Shown here: positions 34,120 through 46,900 of the stretch, piece by piece
Position numbering within the stretch: the stretch's first letter is position 1
Layout of the letters: the number at the start of each line of letters is the position of its first letter
DNA from: Penicillus capitatus
Lineage: Eukaryota > Chlorophyta
Assembly: GCA_965649825.1 (NCBI GenBank)
Contig: OZ287700.1
Location: 1,302,001 to 1,366,000, forward strand
DNA length: 64,000 nucleotides
Reading direction: 5' to 3'
The notes under the pieces: generated by a model
Told to the model about the DNA's origin: nothing
What the model saw: only the letters and a program-made list of their open reading frames with translations
The model's database searches: none
Translations under genes and position numbers: made by a program

Positions 34120-34699
34120 TTATCGAACTTGGTATACAGCTCGTCGGGTCTGTTTGGATCTCAGCTGCCCCGAGCCGATGTCAAAGAGGATCCTCAGACA
34201 ATGATGCACAATGTGTAGAGTGCTGCATTGCACTGGGAACATCTCTCTCGAGAAACTCATTTTCCGAGGATCGAACGCGTCCATCAGAAGCTGAGAGAGC
34301 TGGAGAAGGCAGTTCGGATCGTCCTCGAAGACTTCGGCGTCGACACACTGAAGCGTATGCTCCACTGCCTCCATCAGATATCTGCTGTGGAGAGTGTCGT
34401 TGCACATCTTGTCGCAAAGGTTGTCGAAGAAGTCCTTGAAAAGAAGGAGATGCTCGTCGCCCGAGCCGTCAAGTCTGCACATGGCAAGGTACTCTTCGAC
34501 CACCGCCCCACGATTGTCCGTCACTTCTCGGACATACATGCCGTGGAAGATGGTGATGACTTTCCGCATCACCCTGGTCAGACATTCCTTCTCTTGTGCA
34601 TCGTCTGCTTCGTTGTATGCCTTCACCACTTCCTCCAGACTACAGCCTGTTTCCCGACAAGTGTTTTTGGATGATCGAGCTGTCTGTGAGGGCCATCAT
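34120..34699 (-). CDS. Hypothetical helical protein
   Basis: The minus-strand frame 34120-34629 is long, rich in acidic and amphipathic helices (DEHLLLFKDFFDNLCDKMCN, LLQLSQLLMDAF) and looks coding. Its only in-frame start is GTG. An ATG pair at 34699 opens MMALTDSSIIQKHLSGNR in another frame just upstream, and the two need a splice or frameshift near 34640 that I could not place. The opposite-strand ORF 34228-34674 appears to be its shadow. No family recognised. Confidence 0.45.
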
Positions 34700-35304
34700 A
34701 CGCACGTTAAAAAGTTCAAACGAATTATATAAGAACGGTGTTTTTTATAGAAAGATTTCGCCTTTTAATGATAAACGTCACTTCGTTCTTCCCATCAATC
34801 TTTTCATCCAAATCAACGGCCTCATAGGCGCTTCCCTACTAACTCCTCAATGCACTTGCAGTACTCAACCATCTGTTTTATGATGTGTATTCGAAAAGCA
34901 GCTAATACACCAATACGTACCAGCAGCTCCTTTGCCATTCCTATATGCAGGTGAATCGTTCTGAATCCTTCAATGCCATGTGCTGTACACGATGTCCCCT
35001 ATCATCACTCTTTCTCTTCTTTTTTCGAGCATCATCCAAATCTATCTTTAAAGCATTGTTCTTCTTCTGTAAGGCAGACAGGCGTTCGATTTCTTCTTGT
35101 TATGTTTGAGATCCGGGCTTCGCATTAAACCGTCCTTTGTCGCAGATCCTCACGATGGCTACTTAATGCAGATGCATGGTCGTTGACTGATCAGTAAACG
35201 ATCAGTTTTATCGTTTATGTGATAACGTGATTGTGTTTCTTTGCAGCGTCGCCGATCTTCGAACACCGCTTCACATTTCTTCACTTCCACCTCTTGTAAC
35301 GAAA
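34700..35304. other. Intergenic AT-rich region
   Basis: About 600 bp upstream of the membrane-LRR gene, with no ORF of interest. Confidence 0.5.
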
Positions 35305-38034
35305 ATGCACTCAAAGTCAGAAGTACTGCAGAGATATCGTAACGAGATGCGGCAGCTGGATGCGAATGGACCGCAGTATCTGCCCTTCATGCCACTGCAG
35401 GTTCTCTCGGGTCTGTTAGGAAGGCCATCTTCGTCATCCTGGTGACATGATCCAACCTACCTGTCACATCAACATTGTGTGTGTCACCACGATGGACGGA
35501 ATACAACCTAGCGCGAACTTGTTCCTTTTACGCCTCATCGTAACGTCCTCAGCTGTTTTGCTCACCGCGCGCCATCATGACGAATGAAACGCGCGCTTTT
35601 CCCTTGAGTCCCGTCTCTACTCGACGTAGCGTTTTCCTTCGCCTCGTCTTTTCTCGACCCAGGGCTTCTGTGTTTAGGAGGCGGACTAGACATAGGCGTC
35701 GAACGTGCAGAAGAAGCCCTCAGTGTGCGCTACAACGAGTGGCGAACAAAAAACTCCTACCGTCCCTTTCGTATCTACCACTTGAAGCTCATCTTCTTCT
35801 TGGGCCTCCAAGTCTTCGAATGGTTGCTGCAGGGAGCCGTTGCCATCATTTTTTGGCAAGACCCCGATGAAGTGGAAAATGCGGTAGTCGACGAACAGGG
35901 AAACGAGCCCGAAGAACGGCATCGAAACACGGCGGGATTCTTTCTGGCTTTCCTGTTTTGTCCCTGGGCAGTCGTCGCAGTAATTCTGACTGTATATGGC
36001 AATCAGTCTCCAGCACTACCTCCACCCGAGAAGCAGTTCCCAAGATGCATGGCCTTTCCCTTTCTTCTCGTCTACAATTTCATTTGGTACATGTTAACAG
36101 ACATCTACCTGACATTCAGCCGCTTTGGACTAGAGACCTTACGTTATCTCTATTACCTCATCGTGGATCACTGCTGTGTACGAGAAAGCTTCGAGAGACT
36201 GGAGAGAGAATCGTCGATTCCGCCCTATCGCATGCGCAGCTACATTTTCTTCAGGGGTGTCTACCAGTTTATCTTTGAATCTGTTCCTAATTTCCTCATT
36301 CTGATTTTTGTTCTCTTCAAAAATTATCACAAAGATATCAAACCATTGGTAGCAACCTGTCTGGTGGTGACGGGTATCAGCATGATTGCCAACCTGTTCA
36401 AGATGATTCGTTTCCGAACGGAGGCGAAGCTTCCGATCTGGGAACCTGCTGGGTACTCCATGATTGCCTTCAGAAGACAAGGAGCGAAGGAGAAGCAAAA
36501 ACTTTCGACCAAAGTGACAGTCTCTTGTGCCATCGACGAATTTCCCTGGGTCGATTTCTACAACGATGTCTACGTCTCCATGACTTTTAAGCCCGTTCCA
36601 AACGATAGTCTGCATTTTTTCAAGAATGTCTGTCGGTTGGCATCCAGAACTTGGCAGCTGCAGCAGTTGGTTGCCGCCCATTGCAACATTGCAGACGATG
36701 GGCCCCTTTGTGTGCAGCACATTACTGAAGCCCTACGTCGAAATCATGGATTGAAGCTGTTGGATTTGTCACACAATATTATCTCCAATCGTGGATGTGT
36801 CCCGCTGTCAGAGCTCATTGGCCACACAACAACACTGACGGCACTCGATATCAGTCACAATCGCATAGGAGAAGAAGGGTTCTCTTTCCTGTCCAATGCT
36901 ATGAAGGTGAACGTGACACTGAAGATGCTGGATGTATCCAATAACCGTTTAGCTCCAGGGAGCGCATCGGACGTAGGCAATTTTCTCCGACTCAATTTCA
37001 ATCTTGTTGATTTAAGATTGAATAATTGTCGCTTTGATGACGAAGCCATGAAGGGCATTGCAAAAGGTCTCAGAGCTAACCATGTGTTGAAGAAACTCTG
37101 GTTGCGCTTCAATAACATTGGACCGAAAGGAATGGAGCATCTGAGTCAGGCTCTGGCTGAAAACAATAGACTTAATCAGCTGGCTCTCGAAGGAAACCGC
37201 GTTGGAGATGAAGGCGTCCAATATCTCTGTGATATCATTCCACACAATGAATCTCTTTCCACAATTGAGTTGGTGTCCAATATGATCGGCGACGCAGGCG
37301 CCACAGCTTTAGGAGATGCTATTTGGAGAAGCACGATGCTACAGTACGTTTATCTCAGCTCGAATCATATTGGAGATGACGGAATCGGGGGACTGGCTGA
37401 GGGATTAGCACAGGCCAAAGAACTGAAACATCTCAGTCTTGTCCGCAATCGAATCTCAGACAGAGGTGCTGCGATGTTGGCAACAGCATTGAAGAAGAAC
37501 ACATCATTGTCCGAACTGCATCTGGGAGGCAACCAGATTGGAGACAGTGGCGTTTTGGCCATTGCACAAGCACTCTCTCAGAATCAAACACTCGAGGTGT
37601 TGACGCTGGAAGACAATCCTTTCAGAGAAGAGGGTGCTGGGTATCTCTGTGACGTCCTCCGACAGCACGAGCATTTGAGAATGCTGTTACTGGATGGGCA
37701 TTGTTTGAGCAGTTCCATGATCGAGAACTTGAAGGAACTCGGATCGATGAACAATGAAGTTAGAGTCAGTTTCCGTCAGGGGTCTTTGAACAGACCCAGC
37801 GTTCATGCCATCAGTCGACGTCTCGAATCTGAGAGGCGTATGAGCACTCGTATTGAAGGTGCCAACGATGATCCTCAGCCATCCAACGAGAACATCGACA
37901 TACCAGTCATTCCCAGTCAGTTTCAGAACGAGCTGCGAACAACACTCTTGGCTATGGAGAATGTGATGCTGGGTATGGAAGACATGAGCAGTCTGAACAT
38001 CCTAGGGACTGTCACCGAGAAGGGACAACCGTAG
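35305..38034 (+). CDS. Multipass membrane protein (XK-like) fused to RI-type leucine-rich repeats
   Basis: The predicted protein is 820 aa. Exon 35305-35410 joins in phase to the long exon 35678-38034 through an unusually long 267-nt intron. Residues up to ~300 contain about five hydrophobic segments and the block FFRGVYQFIFESVPNFLILI, reminiscent of the ESxPQ region of XK-family lipid scramblases. From about residue 380 come at least ten ribonuclease-inhibitor-type LRRs of 28 residues (LKLLDLSHNIISNRGCVPLS, LTALDISHNRIGEEGFSFL and so on), then a polar tail. RI-type LRRs occur in NLRC3-like proteins, but there is no NACHT domain. The membrane and LRR calls are direct; the XK relationship is an inference. 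Confidence 0.75.
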
Positions 38035-39408
38035 TACGATCCCTTTTCAACAGTTTGCCTTCGAACCTGTTTTGTGTGGACGGCGGCGCTGTGTCTGATT
38101 TTGGCAACTCTGTGACAAGAAAGATTACATCGCATTATCACAGTGGGGGCTGTTCGGTGTACTGTTACCTCGATGAGTTTCACCATTTCAGAAGACGGAC
38201 CATCGCTGTAAGCATGACATGGTACCGGACAGATTCTTTACTTTTCTGATACGTTGTTTATTAATCGCGATAGAGTTTATGGACTGACTGCCTTACTGAT
38301 ACAAGACGAATTGTTGAGATAACCATGTGCACACTAAAGTTTTCAGAATATAAAGTTCAGGACATGTGCTTGGACGTGCCATCGGATAAATCTTAAGAGT
38401 GGTGCTGTATGAAAAAGTCGTCAAATTTCCGTGGGTAACGACAGGATAATTCTTTTACGTTTTGCGGCGCGCCAAGCGACATGTGCGATGCAGTGAAGTC
38501 CCGGATACATCTCAGAAATATTCCTCCGACTTGGAGACAGGTTTATGTTTGAGATGAAGGTCGAAACGCGTCAGAAAAAATCGTTTTCTCGGATATCAGT
38601 GGCTATTGACTATACTAACAACCAATAATTTCAGCCGGCGACTGCTTGTGGACGAAGACTCTATCATGCTAACATTAATGAAGCCCTCACTCGTCTGGTA
38701 GGCGCCGAAATGTGCCACATTTGTTCTGAGAGGCGGTACAACAAATGTATGAAGATAGCACGGAGAAACCAATAGGATAGCGAAACAGACGAATCAGCAT
38801 CTACCGCCGACATTCGTAGGCGCATTCAAAGCCGAGGTCTGTCAGCGGAATCTCTGCACTCTCTTTTGCCACGATAGCTACGCAGCTTCATCGAAACTGT
38901 TGCCATATCGGATTAATGCTGTTTTCATGGCGATGAACTGCAGACTGACAAGGAGTCGCGTCGCGGCATTCTTGCGAGGAGAGGCGTTCTTGTCCATTCA
39001 TCTCTTCTAACCGCCCTGCTGCGACACTGATCTTCTTGCCAAATTTCCCTGGCTCTTGTCAAGTTTCAAGACCAAAATTTTTCTCGTGCGGCATTATTAT
39101 CAAACCTCAGACACGTTAGCGCCTTTACCACAGGTTGAACGCTTGGTCGGTGGAGTTCCTACAGTTCGTGTCCGCACGTTACTCTTTGCCTTAACTCCTG
39201 TCCTGAGCCGGCGCAGCGTCGGTAAGAAACTCACACACTTCGTCCGCGTCTTGCTGCGATATCCGAGTCGGCGTCTAGAAATCGCTAGACATACAAACCG
39301 TCCCCTGCGGTTGCTGTAGGAAGCACTGTGCGTTCGAGAAGACCTTGAGGCCGCGAGTACACAGGAGGCTGTTGTTTTGCTGTTAGTTGCCTGTCTCGGT
39401 TTGGCGAG
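38035..39408. other. Intergenic region
   Basis: About 1.4 kb between two plus-strand genes. Only short ORFs (38055-38249, 39056-39319) without recognisable content. Probably UTRs and promoter of the kinase gene. Confidence 0.5.
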
Positions 39409-41430
39409 ATGTCAGTCGCGAAGAAATACATGGAGATTGCTCTGGATGAGCTCCGTATTCAGGAAAATCCCTGTTATGATGCGCAGTGTAGCGCCGTATT
39501 CAAAGGTAAACTGAAAATACAGTGAATAGAACACTCGTGCCAAATGATTCCTAAGCAGGGACGTATTTTCACGAGGACGTTGCCATTAAGTCGCTTGGTT
39601 CTGGGAATTCGTCGCGTACGAGTTTCAGCATGTTTTCTGATGAGCCCCCTCATCCAGATTTGCTGATGGACTTGAAGCATGAAGTGTCGATAATGCGTCG
39701 CTTATCCCACAACAACATCGTTCGATTCAAAGGCACCGTGATAGATCCTCCCAGTATTGTTCTGGAGTACTGTGAAAAGGGCTCGCTATGGAATCTTCTT
39801 CCTGAATCACTCTGTCAACTGAAAGCGAAATGGGAGATCACCCCCGAAGCAGCGTGGATTTGGCGACTGCAAATTGCGATCCAGATCGCCAAAGGAATGC
39901 ATTATCTTCACAGACAGACCCCAGCCATATTGCACAATGACTTGAAGTCACCCAATGTCTTCGTGGACGGGAATTGGTGCGTCAAGATAGGAGATTTTGG
40001 CTCCGCAAGGTGACACGATGTCTCTTTGCTTTCGGCTGGAAACGTGCTGTTTGGCAGTATTGGATCCGAGGCCCCATCAAGGCTGCCAGATAACAATACG
40101 TGGAAGAGCCCAGAAGTCATGAAGGGAGAAAACCCGACTGTGAAATCAGACGTCTTTTCCTTTGCAGTCATTTTATGGGAGCTCTATTCTTTCGAGTAAG
40201 ACGATATCGCTTTTCGAAGTATTCCTTCGAAGAATGATCTTTCTCGACAGACGACCTTGGGATAATTTATGCGATTCTTGGGACTTGCCTGGTAAATTGA
40301 TCAAGTTCAACAAAAACCGCCGGATTCGGGAAAAGATACTGAATGGGGAAAGACTCAAGTTCCCAGACAATGTTATCGGAGGAAAATGCAATGGTGTTCA
40401 AAAGGATTTTAAGAATCTCATCGAGAAATGTTGGAAGCCGAAGCCCAAAGATCGACCAGACTTTGCAAAAATCATAGGTACGACGATGCCATCTCACTCA
40501 CTTTCTCACTCACTCATGTTTTGACAGAGATCTTGATGGCGCTTCTGCAGAAACTCGAGAAGCCGAAAGAGGAAGCTATACACGCACGTTTGGTAAGCAT
40601 GAAGGAATTGAAAGAGGCCAGGACGAATAGCAGTTCACATTCCTTCGCTAAACTATCGAGCCTACCTAACGACCCATTGTGGCCGCCGCTTGCAGTGAAG
40701 CCGCCTTCACATTCACCAGTCGAGCGACAAAGATCTCCGCGTTCACAACGCAAGTGGATATTCTTGAACCTTTCAAGAAAGCTTGTGAGTACCGTTCGGC
40801 CTCTCATGGTGCGTTTTTCCTTTTTCTTTCCAGCTCTCAGATTCGGCGCAGGGGGGTGGTGGTAAGAAGAAAAATATTCGCAGTCATGTGGTGAGTTCGT
40901 TCTCTTCTTCTTCGGATTCCTGGTCGGAAGATCTTTATCGAGGGGGACTGACTGATAGCATTCGTTCGCCGTTCGAGACTGGACCATCCTTCATGAAAAA
41001 CAATGGCAAGGATGTCGATTGGAGCCGTTACCTTGGTGGAGATTTATCGGTAGATTGTTCGGGCTCTTCGACAACAACAACGACTCGAAGCTCGAATGTA
41101 GGAAGCGTAGACCGCCATCAGAGAATACATGGGTGGGAACACGACGATTCAAGAGTGGGTTCGCTGCACACTCCGCCTGGCACGAATGAGGCAGCTTGCC
41201 TGGCAGCTGCAGAGAAGTGTCTCCACGATTGCTTTGCAACCGATTCTTCATCTTTCGATGGGCTCGATGCGTACATTGTACTTTCTCGCGAGTACCATGA
41301 CAGACAGAATCGGTGCCAGAATGCTGCTTCCGCTTCATCTGGACCAGAGCAGAGTGGCCCACATCCATTTGTGCCTTGTCCTCAACTGCTCGAGTTTTGC
41401 CCCGAGTATGAACGCTCTTTGCGTAGGTAG
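39409..41430 (+). CDS. Protein kinase (TKL/Raf-like) with HND catalytic loop and Ser-rich tail
   Basis: The predicted protein is 588 aa from six exons: 39409-39505, 39559-40009, 40058-40195, 40251-40477, 40528-40784 and 40834-41430. Introns are 48-55 nt. Kinase subdomains are visible: VAIKSLGSG (ATP Lys), the aC Glu in LKHEVSIMRRLSHNNIVRF, IVLEYCEKGSLWNLL, ILHNDLKSPNVFV (catalytic loop, Arg of HRD replaced by Asn), KIGDFGSA (Mg loop), SPEVMKGE and SDVFSFAVILWELYSF. The rich C-tail after ~residue 350 has Ser/Thr/Asn runs and probable phosphosites. The non-RD loop suggests no activation-loop phosphorylation requirement. Catalytic Lys, Asp and DFG are intact. Confidence 0.88.
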
Positions 41431-42340
41431 AGATTGTATCCATTAAGAAGAGGTTTGCGCCGCTTTACTCGAAACAAAGGTTGTAGCCTGTCGCCTTCTC
41501 GTTTATTCTCTTTCATAAACATCACTCCTCTGATTCAAGCACACTCTTTGACGTTGTCCTCTGTCATCGTCAGCTGCTTGCCTGTGCTGTTGACAGAGGC
41601 CAACGTCTTCGAGCAGAGATGTTCCTGTGCATTGTTGTTCTCCATTCACCGTTTCAGCCGATTGGTTAATCTGTCTGGGTATCCATTTGTCTTGGTTCCA
41701 CAGAGCCGGCAGATAATAAGCTCAATCTCCAATCATCATCTACTGCAACAATAACGCATGCTTTCAATTAGAACTGCATTGGTTTTCAAGAAGATTCCGT
41801 TGATGATGTTGATCTTCACAGTCTCTGTTTTTGATTTCTTGACCCTGGTTTGTTGTGCAGATGACGGGGCGAGTCCTGTCATTGCCACTGACTGAGCCTG
41901 AACCACGCTGTTAAGGACGACAGGAGATAAAGGACATCTTGTAACGGTGCTTCATTTAAATAAGCCATCACCAATTTGAGAAACGTCTTTAAGTGAGGAA
42001 GAAGAAGAAGAAGTGGCTCCTGTGTGTTCATTATCCATGACGTGTGACAAAACATGACATTTTCGTTTTCTAATGAACAAAGGGGCTTGGGTGTCGAGGG
42101 TGTTTTTTGTTGTTGTTTGTTGTTGTTCTTCTGACACAATCATCATCCAACTAGGCGCTACATTTGAAGAAAGCTGTAGACCCTGGAAAACCGAGATGTT
42201 GATGTCCATACATTTAATGAACTCATTTAGTATAATACGCATGTTTTGATACCACACTTTCACGCTTTCCACCCTATAAATAACAAACTCTCCATCAGTA
42301 ACTGTCAGTCCGTCAGTCAATCAATCAATGTACAAATCAC
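41431..42340. other. Intergenic region between convergent genes
   Basis: About 900 bp between the stops of the kinase and the SETD6-like gene. It contains a short GAAGAAGAAG run near 42001 and TGTTGTTG runs near 42105. ORFs on the minus strand here are low in complexity and unsupported. Confidence 0.5.
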
Positions 42341-43849
42341 TCACACGCTGCTCGATGCTAGCTGGCTGTCTATCTGTCCAAGCTTGCTCACGAGGAGATC
42401 TCTGAGACAGATCCAGGCGTTGTTGTTGTTCATCTTTTCTTGAGTGACCTCAACGATCTCTGACAAAAATTCTGGTGTCCATGATGATATTTTATGCGCC
42501 CATTTCTTATCATCTTTTCGATCCATGAAGACCTGAAGGATCATCAGAACAGATTGCGTCATCCTGGAATCTGGAAAGATGCGGCAGTTCCACAGCATAT
42601 CCTCTTCCAGATCCTCCCTAAACATATCAACGTTTTCTATGACCAACAGATGTTCCAACAAACTCTGCATTTTGGATAAGCTGACTGCGTTCTTTGAAAG
42701 TGGAAGATGGAATGGCTTTCGATACCTCTTCAAGAATGACCTCCTTTTCCAGAAGAACACTGTCGAATGTATTGTCCAACACACAAAAGCCATATTTGCT
42801 TAGGAGTTCTTCGTTGCTCAACTCTCCGTATGTATTGTGTATCTCATGCCCCTTTGTAATGGTCTGTGCTGCGCGGATTTCTAAACCCTCCTCCCCATCG
42901 ACGCAACTGCTAGCGCCGCAAATGGTTATTTCCAACCTCTTCTCAGGAGGGAGAGAAGATACATCACACAAAGAGTGTCTGCTTTCCTCTTCCTCCGCCG
43001 TAGACGAGTCTTCTTGTTCTATTTCAAACTCTTTGTCCACGGCAACGATCGCACATTTATGATTGAAGACATCGGCAAAGGGCACCATAGACTGGCCTAA
43101 AGACAACACGGATGATCTAAAAGGGCAGAGTAAAGAGCAGAGATGCTGCCGTGGTGCTTGTTAACGAAAAAGGCTCGAGAAGAAACAAGGGATGCCGCAT
43201 TGTGGAAGTCTTCCAGTTGTAAAGGCACATCCCCAAATCTATCCGCATACTTTTCCATCATGGGTACCACGTGGCTCTCAAAATCTTCCTCCATGAATAG
43301 CCTGACAGACACACATGTTATCTGGAAGCTTGTCGATGGGCAGCACATCGGACTTGTCTTGAAGGATGTCGTCCAAGAGAGCTGTCCCTTCCAGACACTC
43401 CAGTTCTGCATCAGACCAAAAGACAGGGAGGTTTTCTCTTTCAGGCATGCTTGCAAAGTAACCAGCCCTGCAGTCGTTGTTGGACATGGTTATGTACAGA
43501 GGAACAGAAACCATTTGGAGTGTTGTTTTCTGCATCGCTCGTAGGCTGTGGCAATGACCAGGGCCAATCCTCCTGTCAGTTCCTCTTTTTCAAGCAGATC
43601 TGCGATTTCTGTGTTCTGGGGAGAGATGATCGAAGAGTAAGGAATCCATCCGAGAGAAGAGCCTTCTGAAATTTCTTCCTTTGCAAAGACGCCCCACGAA
43701 GCGTCGACCGAACGAAATTCGATCAAATCATAGTTTGGACAGACACCGTTATCTTCCAGCCACTTCTGAAACGCAGGAAGAGATCGTTCCATCATCGTCG
43801 ATGACGCGTGGAACCGAATGGCGGCTAATTGAAAGTCAATGATTTGCAT
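42341..43849 (-). CDS. SET-domain lysine methyltransferase (SETD6/Rubisco-LSMT-like)
   Basis: Methylates lysine on non-histone proteins. A split SET domain is visible: WGVFAKEEISEGSSLGWIP, then the SAM/catalytic core QSMVPFADVFNHKCAIVAV, and GHEIHNTYGELSNEELLSKY. A C-terminal substrate-binding helical domain follows (LLVIENVDMFREDLEEDMLW). Exons fit 43849-43512, 43467-43354 and 43301 onward, with a last exon 42664-42341 after a 61-nt intron (42725-42665). Between SRAFFVNKHHG and LSLGQSMVPF (near 43100) the frame shifts by one base, and only an 11-nt or motif-destroying intron would repair it. Either the splice is unusual or there is a frameshift (mutation or sequencing error). Confidence 0.8.
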
Positions 43850-43994
43850 TTCTGTTCGTTAACAAGAGAATGGGCACTTTCCCATCTCAACAGCACGCAA
43901 CTTTCTCATTCGTTGATACCTTCCTCGGATGCAACGAGGAAACGATTTGCGAATTGGAGAGAAAAGACTTTTTGTGGAGTCATGACACGACACC

Positions 43995-46900
43995 CTAGAG
44001 CGGCTGCGGTCGGGACTGGACAATGTAGAGATCGTTGTCCTTGATAGCTCCTTCAATATCTTGAGGCACACCGCCAAACTCGGCCTCCAGTATCTTCCCC
44101 ACTTCCAACAGCCTCTTTCCCAGAAGCTCACGGTTCTCATCTTCTGTCGAGAGAGCCAGACTGCTGTAGTCGGCGACTTTAGAAATGAGAGAGCTTTCGT
44201 TATCTTCCTCGAGTGGGGTCCATCCTCGACCACCTGCACCTTTGGGCATCAGGATCGAACTGAAATTGGCAAAAGCTTTCGTTTCAACGACAGACGTTTG
44301 TTTGTTCACAGTCAGTCTCCAAGGAGTTCCTCTTGTTCCAGATGCCAATGTCTCCCCGATGCCTGGCGCGATTTCGGCACTGAGCAGATTGGGGTCCTTT
44401 GACAAAGGATCTGTTGTATGGAGGACAAAAGAGAGAGTGGGGAAAAGCTGTTCCTGAATCAGAATGGCCATTTTGGCATGAGTATGTGGCAATCCAGAGG
44501 CATGACGAGCCATCAATGCTCGACGCGTATGAAGGGATGCCCAGACAGCGAGGATCGCCGCAGCAAGATCATCTGGATCATGTGGATCAGTATTAGAGAT
44601 CGAATCGTGTAATCCAGCACCCGACATGCCAGCCAAGTCCTCCACATTCGCCGAGGAACGTACGATGATTTTCTGATCGTCTTCAAAGGCTGCAGAGATG
44701 GCCTTGAGTATCTTAGAGGTCACCGATTGGCATTTGATGCGTTTATGGATTTCGGTAACCAGCGAACTAATGTTCCCATCGCTATCCAGTTTGTGATTGA
44801 CCTCCATCAGGAGCTGATCGATTTCTTCAAGCGATTCTGCAGATAGGGTCTCCTCCATCACTCCATAAGGAATGCAGATGCCTTTCGGCGACAGAAAAGC
44901 ATTTGTCTTGTTCACAATTTCCTCAATCACAGCACAATTTGCAGCTTTGGCACCACAGCTCTCTTTTGTGGCCTGCTTCTGTGGCAAGACATGATGATGC
45001 GGTTTTGAAAAGTGAGAGAGAATACAAGGCGAGAACGATTTGGGGGTATCAATTTTCCAGTCATCTTCCATATGGCTCTCACCAGCATGCGCCGTGTGAA
45101 CAGTCACTTTATCAGGCAGCGCACTGAGCTCGACATAGTTCCCCACGAGCGGCACGATTTCATCTCGAATCAGATCTTCATCTGTACAGGTTGTGAATAC
45201 CAGATGTTCCTGCCGTGCTCGAACACCAAGATGACTCAAGTGTGGCAACTCCTGGCACAAAATGATGCCCGTCACTTTCATTCCCTTCCCTGTAAACCCA
45301 GATACCAAATGTCCCACGTCTTCATCCCCTGTCGCTCTCTTGACTAAGAGAATGAGCTTTTCATCTGGACGGATATCAGATGGCAGGGCGATGGAATCAA
45401 TGGTGTTCACTTCCAGAAGTCGCCCTCTAGACAGACCAGGCACCAGAGTATCCCATGCTGTCTGTCCAGCTGCATGTCGTGCAGCCTTGAGCAGAAAAGA
45501 TGTCAATTTCGAAACTTGGAATACAACATTGGCACGGATTTCAGATTCAGAATAGACAGAAACGTGATGTCCGGAAACGCCTAAAGCTTTGCCCATGACT
45601 TCGGCATTGGCGGCAAAAACTTCGAGGATCGCATCGCAGAAGTTGGAGGCAAGACGCTGCAGACGCTCCAGCGTGGCTCGCATTCTCAGAGCATTTGCCG
45701 CCTTGGATAGGAAGCCCAGTTTGTGCCACTTCGAAAGCTCATTCTCAATGGCCATGCATTCGTATGGTTCCCATCCCGTCAGCGCAATATTTCGCAATCC
45801 CAGAATCAGTGCACCCAATGGCAGTGCCCAGGCTCTGTCGTTTCCTGAAGACAGCGCATCATAGCTTCCAGATTTTTCCAAAAGATTCATAAATCGACTC
45901 ATCAACACGAATGTGTATTCCTCGCTTCGAATCTCGGCCAGTCGGTAAGACTGACGCATGACCAGTGCCGAATCTGGTGCATCGTTCCGAAGGCCACTGC
46001 TCAGCTTCGACAGCAACAAAGCGCGAACAGATGCAACGGCATGCATGGTCTCCATCAGTTGATTGGACTGCATTTCGAATGATGTGCGCGACTGATAGTT
46101 GGCATCCAGATCTGCCTGAAGCTCCAGAAATCGATTGATAATGTGTACGCCTGCTTCGTCGACACTGTGCATCGAACGACGTACTTTTCTAAGAGTCTCT
46201 GCCAAGTTTCCAGCATTGAAGAATTCGCGCAATTCACTCATGAAGAGACTGTACTCTTTGACAAAGTCTGCATTCAGTTCGTCCTGTTGACTGAGAATAC
46301 GTTCGTACATTAACTCGGCGGCTACCAAATCTTCCGGCCCTGCATTTCGGTGAAGTTTGTTCTGAAGCGTGTGCTTGATTTCGTGTTTCATGTCTTTCGG
46401 AATGTCATTTCTGTGGGCAATATCACGAATACGCGTCAACGGCTCCGCTCTGCGAAACTCGTCTGCAAAGGAAGGGAGCTTGGCATGCAATTCCCTCGAG
46501 AGCCACACAAGCGTATTCTCGTTTCGGTGAATATCTATGTTGCATTCCAACTGGCGAAAAATAGATTTTGCCGTCTCGGCATGGTGTTTTGGCCGGTAAT
46601 GTCCTCCGGCTTCCACACAGGGAAGGACCCCTTGGTTAATCCACGACAGATAAATATGGGCTAATGCCAGCGCTTCGATTTCTGGCTCGTCCGTTGCCTG
46701 ATCGATCAAAACGTTTTTGACGAGTTGCAGCTTCTTAAGCCAACTCCCTGCTTCTTTGTCTTCTTCTACGAAGATCTTTGCCACTCCGACCATTCCAGTA
46801 CTATCCCACGTGCCGCGTCGTTCACGGGGATGCTCGTTGGATTGCATGAACGCGATCTCGCGTCCTACCCATTCTTTTGTTGAAGGACTGGAGAAATCAC

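Noticed and set aside
34228-34674. Plus-strand ORF of 148 codons
   Set aside because: Antisense to a better minus-strand frame; its helical look is the mirror of that frame.
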